From positions 686,001 through 750,000 of the forward strand of contig JAFBJZ010000675.1 in assembly GCA_016785225.1 (NCBI GenBank): 64,000 bases of DNA. The letters run 5' to 3'. The stretch's first letter is position 1. Each line of letters starts with the position of its first letter. The position numbers were made by a program, and so were the translations under genes. This stretch comes from Psettodes erumei. Its lineage: Eukaryota > Chordata > Actinopteri > Pleuronectiformes > Psettodidae. The notes under the pieces are model-generated. The model was not told the origin of the DNA and did no database searches. It worked only from the letters and a program-made list of their open reading frames with translations. Below, in pieces: positions 19,921 through 30,653 of the stretch.

Positions 19921-22900
19921 AGCTCCAACTGATCTCTGAATTTTATTTGTTTCTGAATGTTACTATGTTGAAGTGTTAAAGCTAAAGAAAAGCTTATTGC
20001 TAGTTTATTTCACTTATACTGGTTTATTTTCAGAAACTGATGTGTGATACTAGATAAATAGATTAGACTTAAATGTAGCAGCCTCTTACAGTTCCAGAGT
20101 AAATCTTCTGCTTTTAGCTGTTACAGGGCTGTAGTTCCAGATTTGGGTAGCAAAACCACATTATTTTTCCACTGTCATAGCCTGTTGCTGTTTTACATCA
20201 ACAAATAATAGAATCATGCAGCCATGGTATAAGTAGGAACAAGTCTTGTTACAAGAATATTAATATACTGACCCTTTCACGTTAAACAGTCATTTGATCC
20301 ATTGTTTTGAAATAATTTATTGGTGCAGCTTTAATGTGTTAAAATCTGTGAAAATCATGTAAAGGGCCCTGCCTGTTCCTTGCCAGTGTAATGCAGTGCA
20401 TTTGTAGGAACAAAGAGATTGCTTCAGGAAAACAGAAGAAGACAAAAAAGAAATTGTGATGTCTTTCTTCTGTTGCGCTCAGCATGGCCATCAGTGTCTT
20501 TCTGTAGCACCTGGGGTGTTTTTTTTGTAACTCCAGGGGTCCTTATGTTCCATGGTCACTTCAATGGCACACCCCTGTACCATTCATTATCGCTTTGTAT
20601 GATAAAGCATCGTGGCCTTGGAAAGGATCAGTATGTTTGCTCCATTAGTGAAATGACCACATGAGGATATGAGGGTCCCCTGTGGAGCCATTGAGCACAG
20701 TGACAGTCAAGACCCAAGGCCAAACTGTTTTGCTCCCCTACTGCTTCTGAAATTGGACAAGGAAAAACTCTGGAAATCATCTGAGTGAGTGGATAGCATA
20801 ATACGTGTCCTTGATGACCCGAGACATCCTAGATGACTACAAATATGAAGACCATCAAGGACTCCTCTTCAGTCTTCTTTTATAGGTTCACATCAATGAC
20901 AATTCACCGACAACAAATGAGGAAAATCAAATAAGAAGTCATTGCATTACTATGACTTATTAGTAATTACACTATTACATGTATAGGATTTATTAATTTA
21001 TTACTTATTTAAATATTAGTAATATATAGCGTGACAAGAAAGAAAAGGTTGACTGACGAACTCGCTTCAAGCAGCTCTCTTAACTGTTCACTTCATTCCA
21101 GGCTTTGGAGAAAAATAACGTTAATTTGTTGTATTTCTGAAAAAAGAGTGATGAGAGCTAAAGGTTGCAACTGAACCACAAAATTGAATGTCTAACTTTT
21201 TGGAAAAAAACCCATTTGCCCTTGAAAATAAACAAAAACAACTTTCCAGTCAATGCTGAATGATCTTTCAACTCATACTACCATGTGGTGCAGTAGTCAG
21301 CTTTATTTGGTCTCAAATCACTGGAGGTCAGCAGTTTCAGAAATACTCAAACCAGTCCGTCAGGCACCAGCAATCATTGCTTCTGAACATTAAATGAAGC
21401 TCCTGCCCTGTATCTGCAGGATTGTATACACAGTTCCTAATGAACTGCTCAGTGAATGTACATTACAAATCAAGTATTGTGTGCCATAAAAAGCTTAGAA
21501 GCTACACAAAGCAGCGTTTGCTCGGCAATCATGTAAGCAGGCTAATAAGTATATTTTGGTTTGACGCATGTTGTTTGATGTAGAATACATGTGTCGCTGA
21601 AAGAAAAGTTTGAAGGAATGGCGGTAGAGCAGGTGATAGATTTCTCATGTTGGCCCCATGCCCCAAAGTTGTGAGAAAAAAGGTGCGTCTGACCACCTCT
21701 TCAAACAGGTGTTTTCTCTTGTCAGTTTTATGGCCTGAGTCCTGAAAAGCACAGGTCGAAGGCACGGATGGCAAAACTGTTAACAGGGATAATAAAATTT
21801 AAGTTAAAAAAATAAAAGTAAAAATTTTTTTTCCCAAATGGTTGACGAAAAATAAGATTCCACAAACGTTTGTATTTCATGTTGTCACTTGTACAATTTA
21901 CCACATGGGGGAGCTGTGGTACTTCATTCACTAATGCTACACTACTACATACGCCAGACAGAGAGTAGGAGAAAGCCTGGACACATTGAAAATTCATGAC
22001 ACGCACAGCTCAACTTCTACAAGATACACAGCGAGTACAATGAGCTCAAAGCTGAAGACTCGGCCTTTCTTGATTATTTTATCAGTTTGTTCATTCAGTG
22101 GACTCCCTGTGTGAGACTCACACCCTCTGCGTCATCAGTGAAATAGAAATTAGATTTGGCTTTAACAACACTGAGAATTTAAAAAAAAATCTCTAAATAA
22201 ACATCTAGTCTGGTGAAAAGACACAGTGAGGATTTGGAAGTTATTTTATGTGAGTAGCTCTCTATATTTTCTTAATATATATATATTATCTTAATGCCTC
22301 TCTCGCTCTTCTTATCATCTAATTCAACATTAAATCATCCTTGAATTGCTTTTAGAAATTCTGCTACATCTTTCTAGCCTCCCCTCTCCCTCTCTCCAGT
22401 CATTCTTTGTCTCTCAGAGTCTGACCTAGTTTTGGACAGGCTTTCTTACGCACGCACACTCACACACATACACACAACCGGTGTTCCTGCAGGTGCTTAA
22501 AATCCTTGAAAATTGGTTGAAATTCAGAATGGTGTTTTAAAGGTTCGAGGATGTCTGGACTCATGATTTGTGAAGGTTGAAATATATGGCATTGATAAAG
22601 GTCATTAAACAGCACTTTCAATATTGCATATGGCCGGCAGTGTTTTATTCCCATCATGCTCTGTGGTTAATGCTTCTCTTCTCTTCCCTTTCTGAAGCTG
22701 CTGTTTGTACTTGCATAGTGTGATGCAGAGCAGTGCTGGCATGTTGCCCCAGACCAGACCGAAATACTCGCGCACACAAGCACGCACACATACAAACACA
22801 GTGACACGCCATCCAAAACAAAGACACACGCACACACAAAGCCTGCAGTATGTCTTAAGATATTATTCCCGATACATTCGGACTCGGTCGTGCCCTCTCA

Positions 22901-25230
22901 TCGAGGGTGAGAAGACGTCGGCCTTTGTGTGGGAGGACTTTTTAAAAAGGAGAGGACAGTGATGTCATAAAGGAACCACAGTTACAGCTCCTGCCACCGC
23001 ACATGCTGAGTGAGAAGTTTCAACCATCTGGTCAATCATTATTCATAGCGACGCGTAAACAGTAAAACGTGCCGCTGGGCATGTGTTGCACCAAGTGCAT
23101 GATAGAGAATGAGGACGGCGGGCTGCTAAACTGTTAATAACACAATTGTGCGATTGTTGATTTCAAAAAAAGGTGAAGTGGTCGGGAAAAGACGCAAAAG
23201 TAAAAGAAAGTGCAGTTTGTAAGAGGTTCGAAGACCAGCGGACTATGGACTGTAGTGCGCAGTATTTTTGGGAACATCTGTCAGTACTGGTTTGCTGCTT
23301 CTCTGCATAAGCTTATTTCACTGAAGCTGCACAAGGCAGATTTGCACTAATGGCACCAAATTACAGGGGCAACTGAGCTGTGTGCAAACCTGGGATTCCT
23401 GCAACGTAACATCAATAAACTGCACTCACACACATGGCCAGCCATTGGTGTATACAAAGTGGACACATGAAGGCAAAAGATAATTCCGCACTGGGGTGTT
23501 CTCCCTCTTTGCTGTTGAGGAGGCTGATGTTTGGAGGATACAGAGGAGTCGCTGTGTGCACGTCCAGTCCTATATTTAGGCCGAGTGCAGATTCAGTGAC
23601 GGAAAAAGCCGAGAGTAACCGCACTGTGGATTATAGCTGCTGAACTTTAGTGGGCTGAACGGTTCAGGTCACATCAGGCAAAGTGAGGATTGTGTCCACC
23701 TGAAAGTCAACTGATTCACACTCAAAGTAAAAGCAAAAAGATTAGCTGTATCTGCGTTCTTTTGTAATGCAGAAAAGTAACAGGCTTTAAGCTTAGGTCC
23801 TCCTCCCAGTCCAACCTTGTAAACGCTGTGGAGCTGAGTTGATGTCAGGTGCAACTAATTAAAAACACATCAAACACTGTGATAGAAATAGAGCACATAG
23901 TATAGATTTAATAGGATAAAAGAGACAACAGTGTAATATGTCAGAAAGTGATATCAGAGGAAAAAGTTATGTAAGAGAAAAAACCCCCATTTGTGCAGTT
24001 TCTGTTTTACAAAAGAATAAAGACAGAGGGATTCTTTAGTTTTACTGTGAGAGCAGTGATGCAGTCATGACTGCTTACATAATGCTGACATCACGATCAA
24101 CCAATAACTCATCTGGGCCAAATAAAACTAGGATCCTTATCAAAAATGTGTGTTTCATTATGTGAAATGAAATGAAATGAATGAAACCCCAAATATTTAA
24201 GCGATACAATCTCAGTTAAGAAATAAGTATCGGCCTCACGAATCCCATATCACTTGAGCTATACTGCCTGATGAAGTCATTGTATGGTCAAAATGATGTC
24301 TGCTCAGTTGAGTAAAGTTTGCATTATTCTCTAAATTTCCACTGTGTCTGGATGAGTCAGTTTTTCTCTTTATGAAAGAGAAGTGCCCTGTGTGGAACCT
24401 TAGTTCTTCAGAATGGGTCTTTTTTTTCCCCCTGCACTGCACTCTTCACAAGAGCCACAGGTATCACAGAGGACACGAAGGTCATGTCCTCTCTGCTGTC
24501 TGGCAGCTAAAGGAGTTTATATTCTGCATTTTCACACCAGGTACCCATACTTGATTTTCAAACACACTTCTGGTCCTTTTAGACCATGTATTCTTAAATT
24601 TGATTAATTTTAGGCAATAAAGGATGAAATCGACAGAAAATATTTATGAATTCAGTTCAACAAATTAATGATGAGAGTGAGAATGAGGGAAAATGAAATA
24701 ATAAGATGGTATTGCAGGTGTTTTGGGGGGAAATGTTGGCTAATGACCTCAGAATGTCTAGCATCCCGGTGCACCATGTGTTCATGCACAGCCTGCATCT
24801 GAACAAAGACTCCTCATGTCTCAGTGAGCTGCTCGTACAGTATACTTCACCGTCATAGCCCTGGATCAGAAGAGCTCGAAGTCATCTCCCATCTCTCAGA
24901 GCGAAGAACACCTTTCATGGGTGGTGAGGTCTGTGACTGATGAGTTCACATGTACAACACTGTGTGGCAGGTGATGTCCAGCGGAGACGGCGTGTCCTCA
25001 GAGCAGACGTGTCTCGTCACAAGTGTCTCTTTCATTGACTCAAACTGCGTGGATGGACCTTAAGCTTATAAACACTGTGACACATATTCCAATCCTTTCT
25101 TCAGCTGTCGCAGAGTCACTGCTTTGCGTTAAGTCACACTTTTTTGGGGAGGTTGGGTGGGGTGTGGGGGCAAGGTTTATTATTATAAGATCGTGCAATA
25201 TGAATAACTGATTTTGCAGTGAACATCTCG
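19921..25230. other. Intergenic DNA between fmr1 and aff2
   Basis: No exon of a third gene was recognised on either strand. In mammals FMR1NB lies between FMR1 and AFF2; nothing like it was seen. The region holds one recognisable repeat relic (21316-21461), AT-rich stretches near 20970-21040 and 22262-22290, and GT/CA-rich DNA near 22450 and 22770-22850. Confidence 0.6.
21316..21461 (-). repeat. Dispersed transposon-type repeat relic
   Basis: GGAGGTCAGCAGTTTCAGAA, ATACTCAAACCAGTCCGTCA and GGCACCAGCAATCAT, ending in CCTAATGAACTGCTCAGTGA, match a repeat sequence that I recall as abundant in teleost genomes. Strand assignment and family are uncertain. Confidence 0.5.
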
Positions 25231-25267
25231 GTGTGACTTGTCTTGTAACAGCCTTCTTCTGTGCGTG

Positions 25268-25270
<3 letters not shown>

Positions 25271-25302
<32 letters not shown>

Positions 25303-25319
25303 CGTGCGCGCGCGCGCGC
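25271..25319 (+). repeat. (TG)n-(CG)n tract upstream of aff2
   Basis: TG repeats run into TGCGTGCG and then CGCGCGCG, all alternating purine and pyrimidine, followed at once by (CCCT)4. This is a classical Z-DNA-prone layout beside a polypyrimidine block. Confidence 0.95.
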
Positions 25320-25403
25320 TCCCTCCCTCCCTCCACCTCTGCCTGGCTGTCAGCTTGCCTCGACCACGTAGCAGCTTCCTGGCAGCGGCAGCGGCTTGTG
25401 TCT

Positions 25404-25404
<1 letters not shown>

Positions 25405-25444
<40 letters not shown>

Positions 25445-25463
25445 CTCTCTCGCTCTCTCTCTC
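25405..25463 (+). repeat. (CT)n tract upstream of aff2
   Basis: About 18 pure CT units and then CT interrupted by CG, about 110-170 bases before the aff2 ATG. GAGA on the complement. Confidence 0.95.
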
Positions 25464-25532
25464 GCACACACGCAGTATCAGTAGCCTATGTAGAACCACG
25501 TAGCACCAGCTTTGGATTTTAACCACCAACAC

Positions 25533-25572
25533 CAGCAGCAGCAGCGGCAGCAGCCGGAGCAGCCGGAGCGGC
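25533..25572 (+). repeat. Imperfect CNG repeat in aff2 leader
   Basis: CAGCAGCAGCGGCAGCAGCC continues as GGAGCAGCCGGAGCGG up to the start codon. It is a mixed CAG/CGG/CCG array in the same place as the human FRAXE GCC repeat (AFF2 5' UTR), but short and interrupted. Confidence 0.85.
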
Positions 25573-25573
25573 A

Positions 25574-25626
25574 ATGGATCTCTTTGAATTCGACTTTTTC
25601 AGAGACTGGGAGCTTGAACAACCATG
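25574..25626 (+). CDS. aff2: aff2 coding exon 1
   Basis: Encodes MDLFEFDFFRDWELEQP and two bases of the Cys codon. The donor is TG|GTGAGT. Confidence 0.93.
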
Positions 25627-26305
25627 GTGAGTCCTGCGCACGCTGTTTTATTATCGTCTGTTTTTTTTTCATGCATATGTTCATTTAATGTGGAGGGTTT
25701 TTTTTAAAAAAAAAAGAGGGAGTAGCGGACATGGCATCCCAAAATCATGGGTTTAAATTGCGGGTTTTTTTGGGGGGGTGGAGAGGCAGCCAAAGTGAGT
25801 CCCGGAGAAATCGTGCAAACCGTTTTTCTTTGTCACCGGAAAAGGTGCCCGTTGTTGCTTGAGACGTGAACACGTAGCCTGCGCACACGCGCAAACACAC
25901 ACACACACACACACACAGACACACACACACACAGACACACAGAGACACGCACTTACACAGTCAAACACACAGCAAGCGGAGCGCCGGTGGCTTTCACCGT
26001 CTGATTGTGATATTGAGGAATGTTTGATTTGACTGTGAGACCGCACCGGGTTGTGTGACAGAGCGGTGACATGTTTGAGGAGCAGTGATGTGACGATGAC
26101 GATGATGATGATGAGGAGGAGGATGAATGAAATATGTCCTCTTGTAAACAGAAGCAGAAGTTCTGTACTTTGTGGCTGACGTGTTTAATATTTAATATCA
26201 GTCCATTAAATCGGATGCTGTTGGAGACATGTTGGTAAACACCATTTATGTGAGTTCACCCTCCACCTGGAGCTGCACAGGTGTTTGTGGTTGGTCTGTT
26301 TTGGG

Positions 26306-26346
<41 letters not shown>

Positions 26347-29300
26347 CATGGACTTAATGAATGAGTGTAGTTGGCTTTTGATCATCTTTTTCAGGGACAT
26401 CAGAGACAGCTCATTGTCTCATTCAATGTTTTTTTTTTTCATGCAGTCATGTTGACAGCTGAACGGCTTTGTGCTCATGGCCCATACACAGTTGTACATG
26501 TTGCACCTCCTTTGTCGATTCAGGGAGTTCTTTGATGAGTTGATGAACAGTCGTCATCGACTTTTATTACAATGACTGATTAATGTCCTCTGGTTCCAGC
26601 TTGTCTTCTGGGAGGAACTGCAGCTTTCCTCTGTTTAATTTCACAGTAAATTGACTATTTGGGGGTGTTAGATGGTTGACTGGACAAAACAGGACATTTG
26701 AAGACACCTTGGGCTCTGAGTGATTGTGATTAGAGCCCAGCTGATAAATCAATTAGAATCAATTTATATAACTAAGAAAAGCATTGCTCACAATGGTAAC
26801 CACTGGCCCTCAAAAATTCAGTCTGATTTTGGAAAAGGCTGCAATAAAAACAACGAATAACAAAATGTAATAAATATAATTGCAGTTCTGATCTGTATTG
26901 ACTAATATTGCATTGCCTTACATTACCACCCTCAGTAAGGTCTTTTATATGCAGTAGAGGACATGAGAACAAAGACTCACACGGGGAGAGGCGCTGGAGC
27001 TTTTTAACACCAGACAACGGCGAAGCTGTGATCTGCAAGAAGTTACATTTTTTCTGCATGAGTAGGACTTTATTATAACACTTATTGGGTAAAGTTTAGA
27101 CATATAAACAGTAATGAAGGGGCAATTTGAAAATTAAGGCCAGTTTTTGCTACAGTATAAACTGCATTTACAGTATCTTCTTCACCCATTTACTATCAAC
27201 CCTGACATTAGTGGGTGACCCACTGTACCTGCTGATCCACAGCCTCCCCTCTGGATGTATGAATGTCATGCACTGAAAGGTGATGGCGAGGAAGTAAAGA
27301 AATTCTAGATTGACTAATAACATTTTTTTAAACCCAATATTTTACAATAATATAAAAAAGTCAATACATACATTGTTTTTTTCACTTGATTTCACACTGG
27401 TGAAATATTTTGCTGGATATAATTTGAGCGTGTTGTCTGAGAAGAGTCCTTGTGTTTTGCAAGTGTAGCTGTTCAAATGCCTATCTGGCCAGCGTTGGCT
27501 TCAGTGTGTATAAAAGTGATATAAGGTGATACGAAGTCCATGCGTCGTCAGGAAACCTCTCTGGATTATTAGAAAAAAAGCAAAGATACGAGAACATCAT
27601 CACAACCTGCTGGGTAACAACAGTTTCTTTTTCATATAGAGCTACAATTGGACAGTGTACTGTATACAAAAGTCAGCATCTCCACTTCAACTGTGTATTA
27701 TAGTGGGAGCACAATAACTTGGCAACTGTGTTGCTGTTTTGAATTCGTATTCCAGCGGGGGAGACCGCGAGCGGAAAAGTGACACACAGTGCTGTCCCTC
27801 TGCCGCCACCATGGAAGGGCCCTAGAGCAAGGTACTTAACCCCCCGCTGCTGGAGTGGAGCTGCTCAGGGCTCAACAACAAGCTCAGGGTGTCTACACAT
27901 GTAACCCTCCCCCTGCCACCACTCCATCACGCTGCTGCTGTCACACCGTCCTTATGGGAAGCTGGGCTGTTGCGCAGAAATGTGCTTTATTGCGGAGAAG
28001 AAAACAGACATGTGCAGAGAGAAAAGAGCTGCTGATGGTTTGACAAGTTGAAGCGAAGCAGCAGTGGTCCTCTGCTCTAAAACAGCACAAGAAATGTGAG
28101 GGGTCACAAGATGACTAACAGAATAGGGAAAAAGGAAATCCCATTATTTTGCAGAGAATTATGTTCTGAGTTTATGTGGGGAAAATCCCCTTTTGGCCTC
28201 AGCAACCTGACACACAGGGTTACAGGCAGATTAATGTCATTACCAATTAATCATTTTCTAATAATCAGTCATCAAACTAGTTGCTGGCTGATTTTCTGTC
28301 AATCGAATAATTGATTAGACAACTAACTTGTTCAACTGGAGCAGATATTGCTTCATTTTAATTCATCAAGGTGGGAAACCATGTTGTACATCAATGAGCA
28401 GAAATGTTATTAGGTTTTTATTTAGCAGTTTGTTAACAAAGTATGTTTGACTGTGACATGGGGAGACTGCTGTTCATTTGTTGTCTCCTGTCACTGGATA
28501 GTTGTTTCTGTCATGAAGTAATTAGTTTTTTTGACTCTTAAAACTGGCATAATAGTGCCTGATTAGGAAGTAGTAGGCAGTAACAATCAATGTCATCATG
28601 TGGAGGAGTGCAAACAAAACAATGCCTTTTTGAAGGCAGTGACGAAACAACATCATTTGTTGTTAAGGTTAAAAGGCCTGGTAGTCCATGTGACTTATTT
28701 ACAGCCCGAGGCTCATGGGTAATTGGACGATGTGAAAGACAGGGCGTCAGTATGGTGCCCACCACGCCTTTCCAACAGTTTTTTTTTTAAAACTACCCAA
28801 AACCAACAATATAACAATCAGACATGTGCAGGGGTGTGAGAGAGAGAGCAGGATTTGAACATTTTTTTCTGAATCTCCACTCCCACACCTCCGTCACTTT
28901 CTGCATGTGCAAACAAGTGCCACGCCACAAAAGCTTTGGAGGAGAGACTGACTGAAAGTGCTCTGGTCATCCCCGTCTGAAGACCCACTGTGGTGAGACT
29001 ACAAAGAAGTCTCATTTCAAAGTCAGATCTCTGGAGGAGAGATGGCGGGAGAAGGAGCAGGACGTAGCCAGGGGAGGGTACAGCACAGTGCTGTTAAGTG
29101 TGGCCATTTGGAACAGGTACATATTCGCTTTTGGACAGAGTCTGTCAGCATGTTATACAGTATTGTTCATTTCAAGCAGACTAAACCAGCCAAATACAAA
29201 TAATATGATGAATTAAACATGCCAGCCATGGTTCCAGCCAAAGATAACACGGTGTAATAATTTGGGACTGGAGCCAGCGCAGCACATGATGCTGTAACCT

Positions 29301-30602
29301 GCACCTTTGATCTAACTGGCAGCTCAGTGCTAATAAATGATCAAATGGACCAAACTGTCCAAGATTATAAGAAGAGCAATACTGCTAAAAGATGAAAACC
29401 AGAATGGGTAAAGAGAGGCCCATTTTCAAATGGACCTATTTTCCTAAAATTTTATAATGGATTACACAGGCATAAAAGGTGACACACACCTTCAGTAGAA
29501 ACCAGGAAAATCACTGAGACTGGAGTTAAAAGTCTGTCACTCGCCATTGATATGCAGCTCCTGTTTGACAGTGCATTTTCACTTTAGCGCAAAAAAAAGA
29601 GAGAGAGCGAGAGAGAAAACAATCTTGAAGCTCTCCACGCCTTTGTTAAATCTGAACGAATCCAACACTGTAGGTCTCCTCCTCCTCCTCCTGAAGAAAT
29701 CTCCTTTCATCTCTTCTCCTCTTTGTTGCTCTTTCTCCCTCCTCCTCCTCCTCCTCCTCCTGCCATCTCGCTCCTTGTTTCATACTCGAGCTCGGAGATC
29801 TGAAGGCTTTGTATGATTGTAATAGGGCTTGCATTGACTGTTGCGTACTCCTCACTGTAATTGCCGATCATGTAGCCAGCTAATCATGGCAGTGGAATCT
29901 GTGGGAGATTGCTTTGAATGTTAATTGACGCTGATGGTGATTGGTGGAACCATTTAAGTAGTTAATTAGGAAATTGATTACACATATCGTCTGCGTGGAA
30001 TTCTCTGAATTTTGGAATTATCATTGCTATTATCACTGAATCTCATTGGATTTTTGAATTGTGTGAATGTTTTTTTCTTTGTGAGCAGCTTTAAAGTGTT
30101 GAAATGTTTAAGGTCGCTATCAAAATGCAGAGTAAACCTTAGAACTCTCAGTCTTGGGGATAAGCTCACAAGAGGAGAAGATGGGATCTGCGGGGGAAAA
30201 GTGGGGACAGAGTCAATTTATAGTCCAGGCATTCGATGCTCAGTCTCACAGTCCAATATTCAATCTGCCCGTCAATCCTCCCAAGATCTCAATCAGCTCA
30301 GTCACACGTGCGAGCTCACACGCTCATTCATCACTCGGCTGAAATTTCCAGCCTCGCGCCAGTCGATGATACTTCACGCCGACATCGTGAGTGACTCAGA
30401 GGCTGTGAAAGGATGCTGTGTCTCATCCCAAACTGCCAGAAATTCACAAACAAATGCTCCAAAACTAACAGCAGATAACACCGAAGGAAGCCTTCTATCA
30501 TTTTATCCCATACTGGTGGTGCAATTATCCCTCAGGGCTGGAAAACGGGAGCTCTGTCAGCAGGTGTGAAGAAGCTGGTAAAACTTACTTTTAGATTTAT
30601 TG

Positions 30603-30653
<51 letters not shown>

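Larger units (their letters stand above)
25230..25573 (+). promoter_or_regulatory. aff2: Presumed aff2 promoter and 5' UTR
   Basis: In order: a TG tract passing into TGCG and CGCG (25271-25319), a CCCT run (25319-25335), a GCAG/GCGG stretch, a CT tract (25405-25463), a start-stop ATGTAG at 25488-25493, and an imperfect CAG/CGG/CCG repeat (25533-25572) touching the start codon. There is no TATA box. The transcription start is not determinable, so the boundary between promoter and leader is inferred. The alternating purine-pyrimidine and mirror-type repeats could take non-B forms. Confidence 0.55.

Noticed and set aside
24161..24185. GAAAT repeat as a regulatory element
   Set aside because: It is a short pentamer run (TGAAATGAAATGAAATGAAT) with nothing else around it.
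19921..25230. Search for an FMR1NB-like gene between fmr1 and aff2
   Set aside because: No exon with matching features was found; the open frames there are short and unrelated.
25040..25574. Open frames on both strands over the aff2 promoter (HTHTHT, RERERE and LSLSLS proteins)
   Set aside because: They are translations of GT, CT and CA microsatellites, with no real protein signature.
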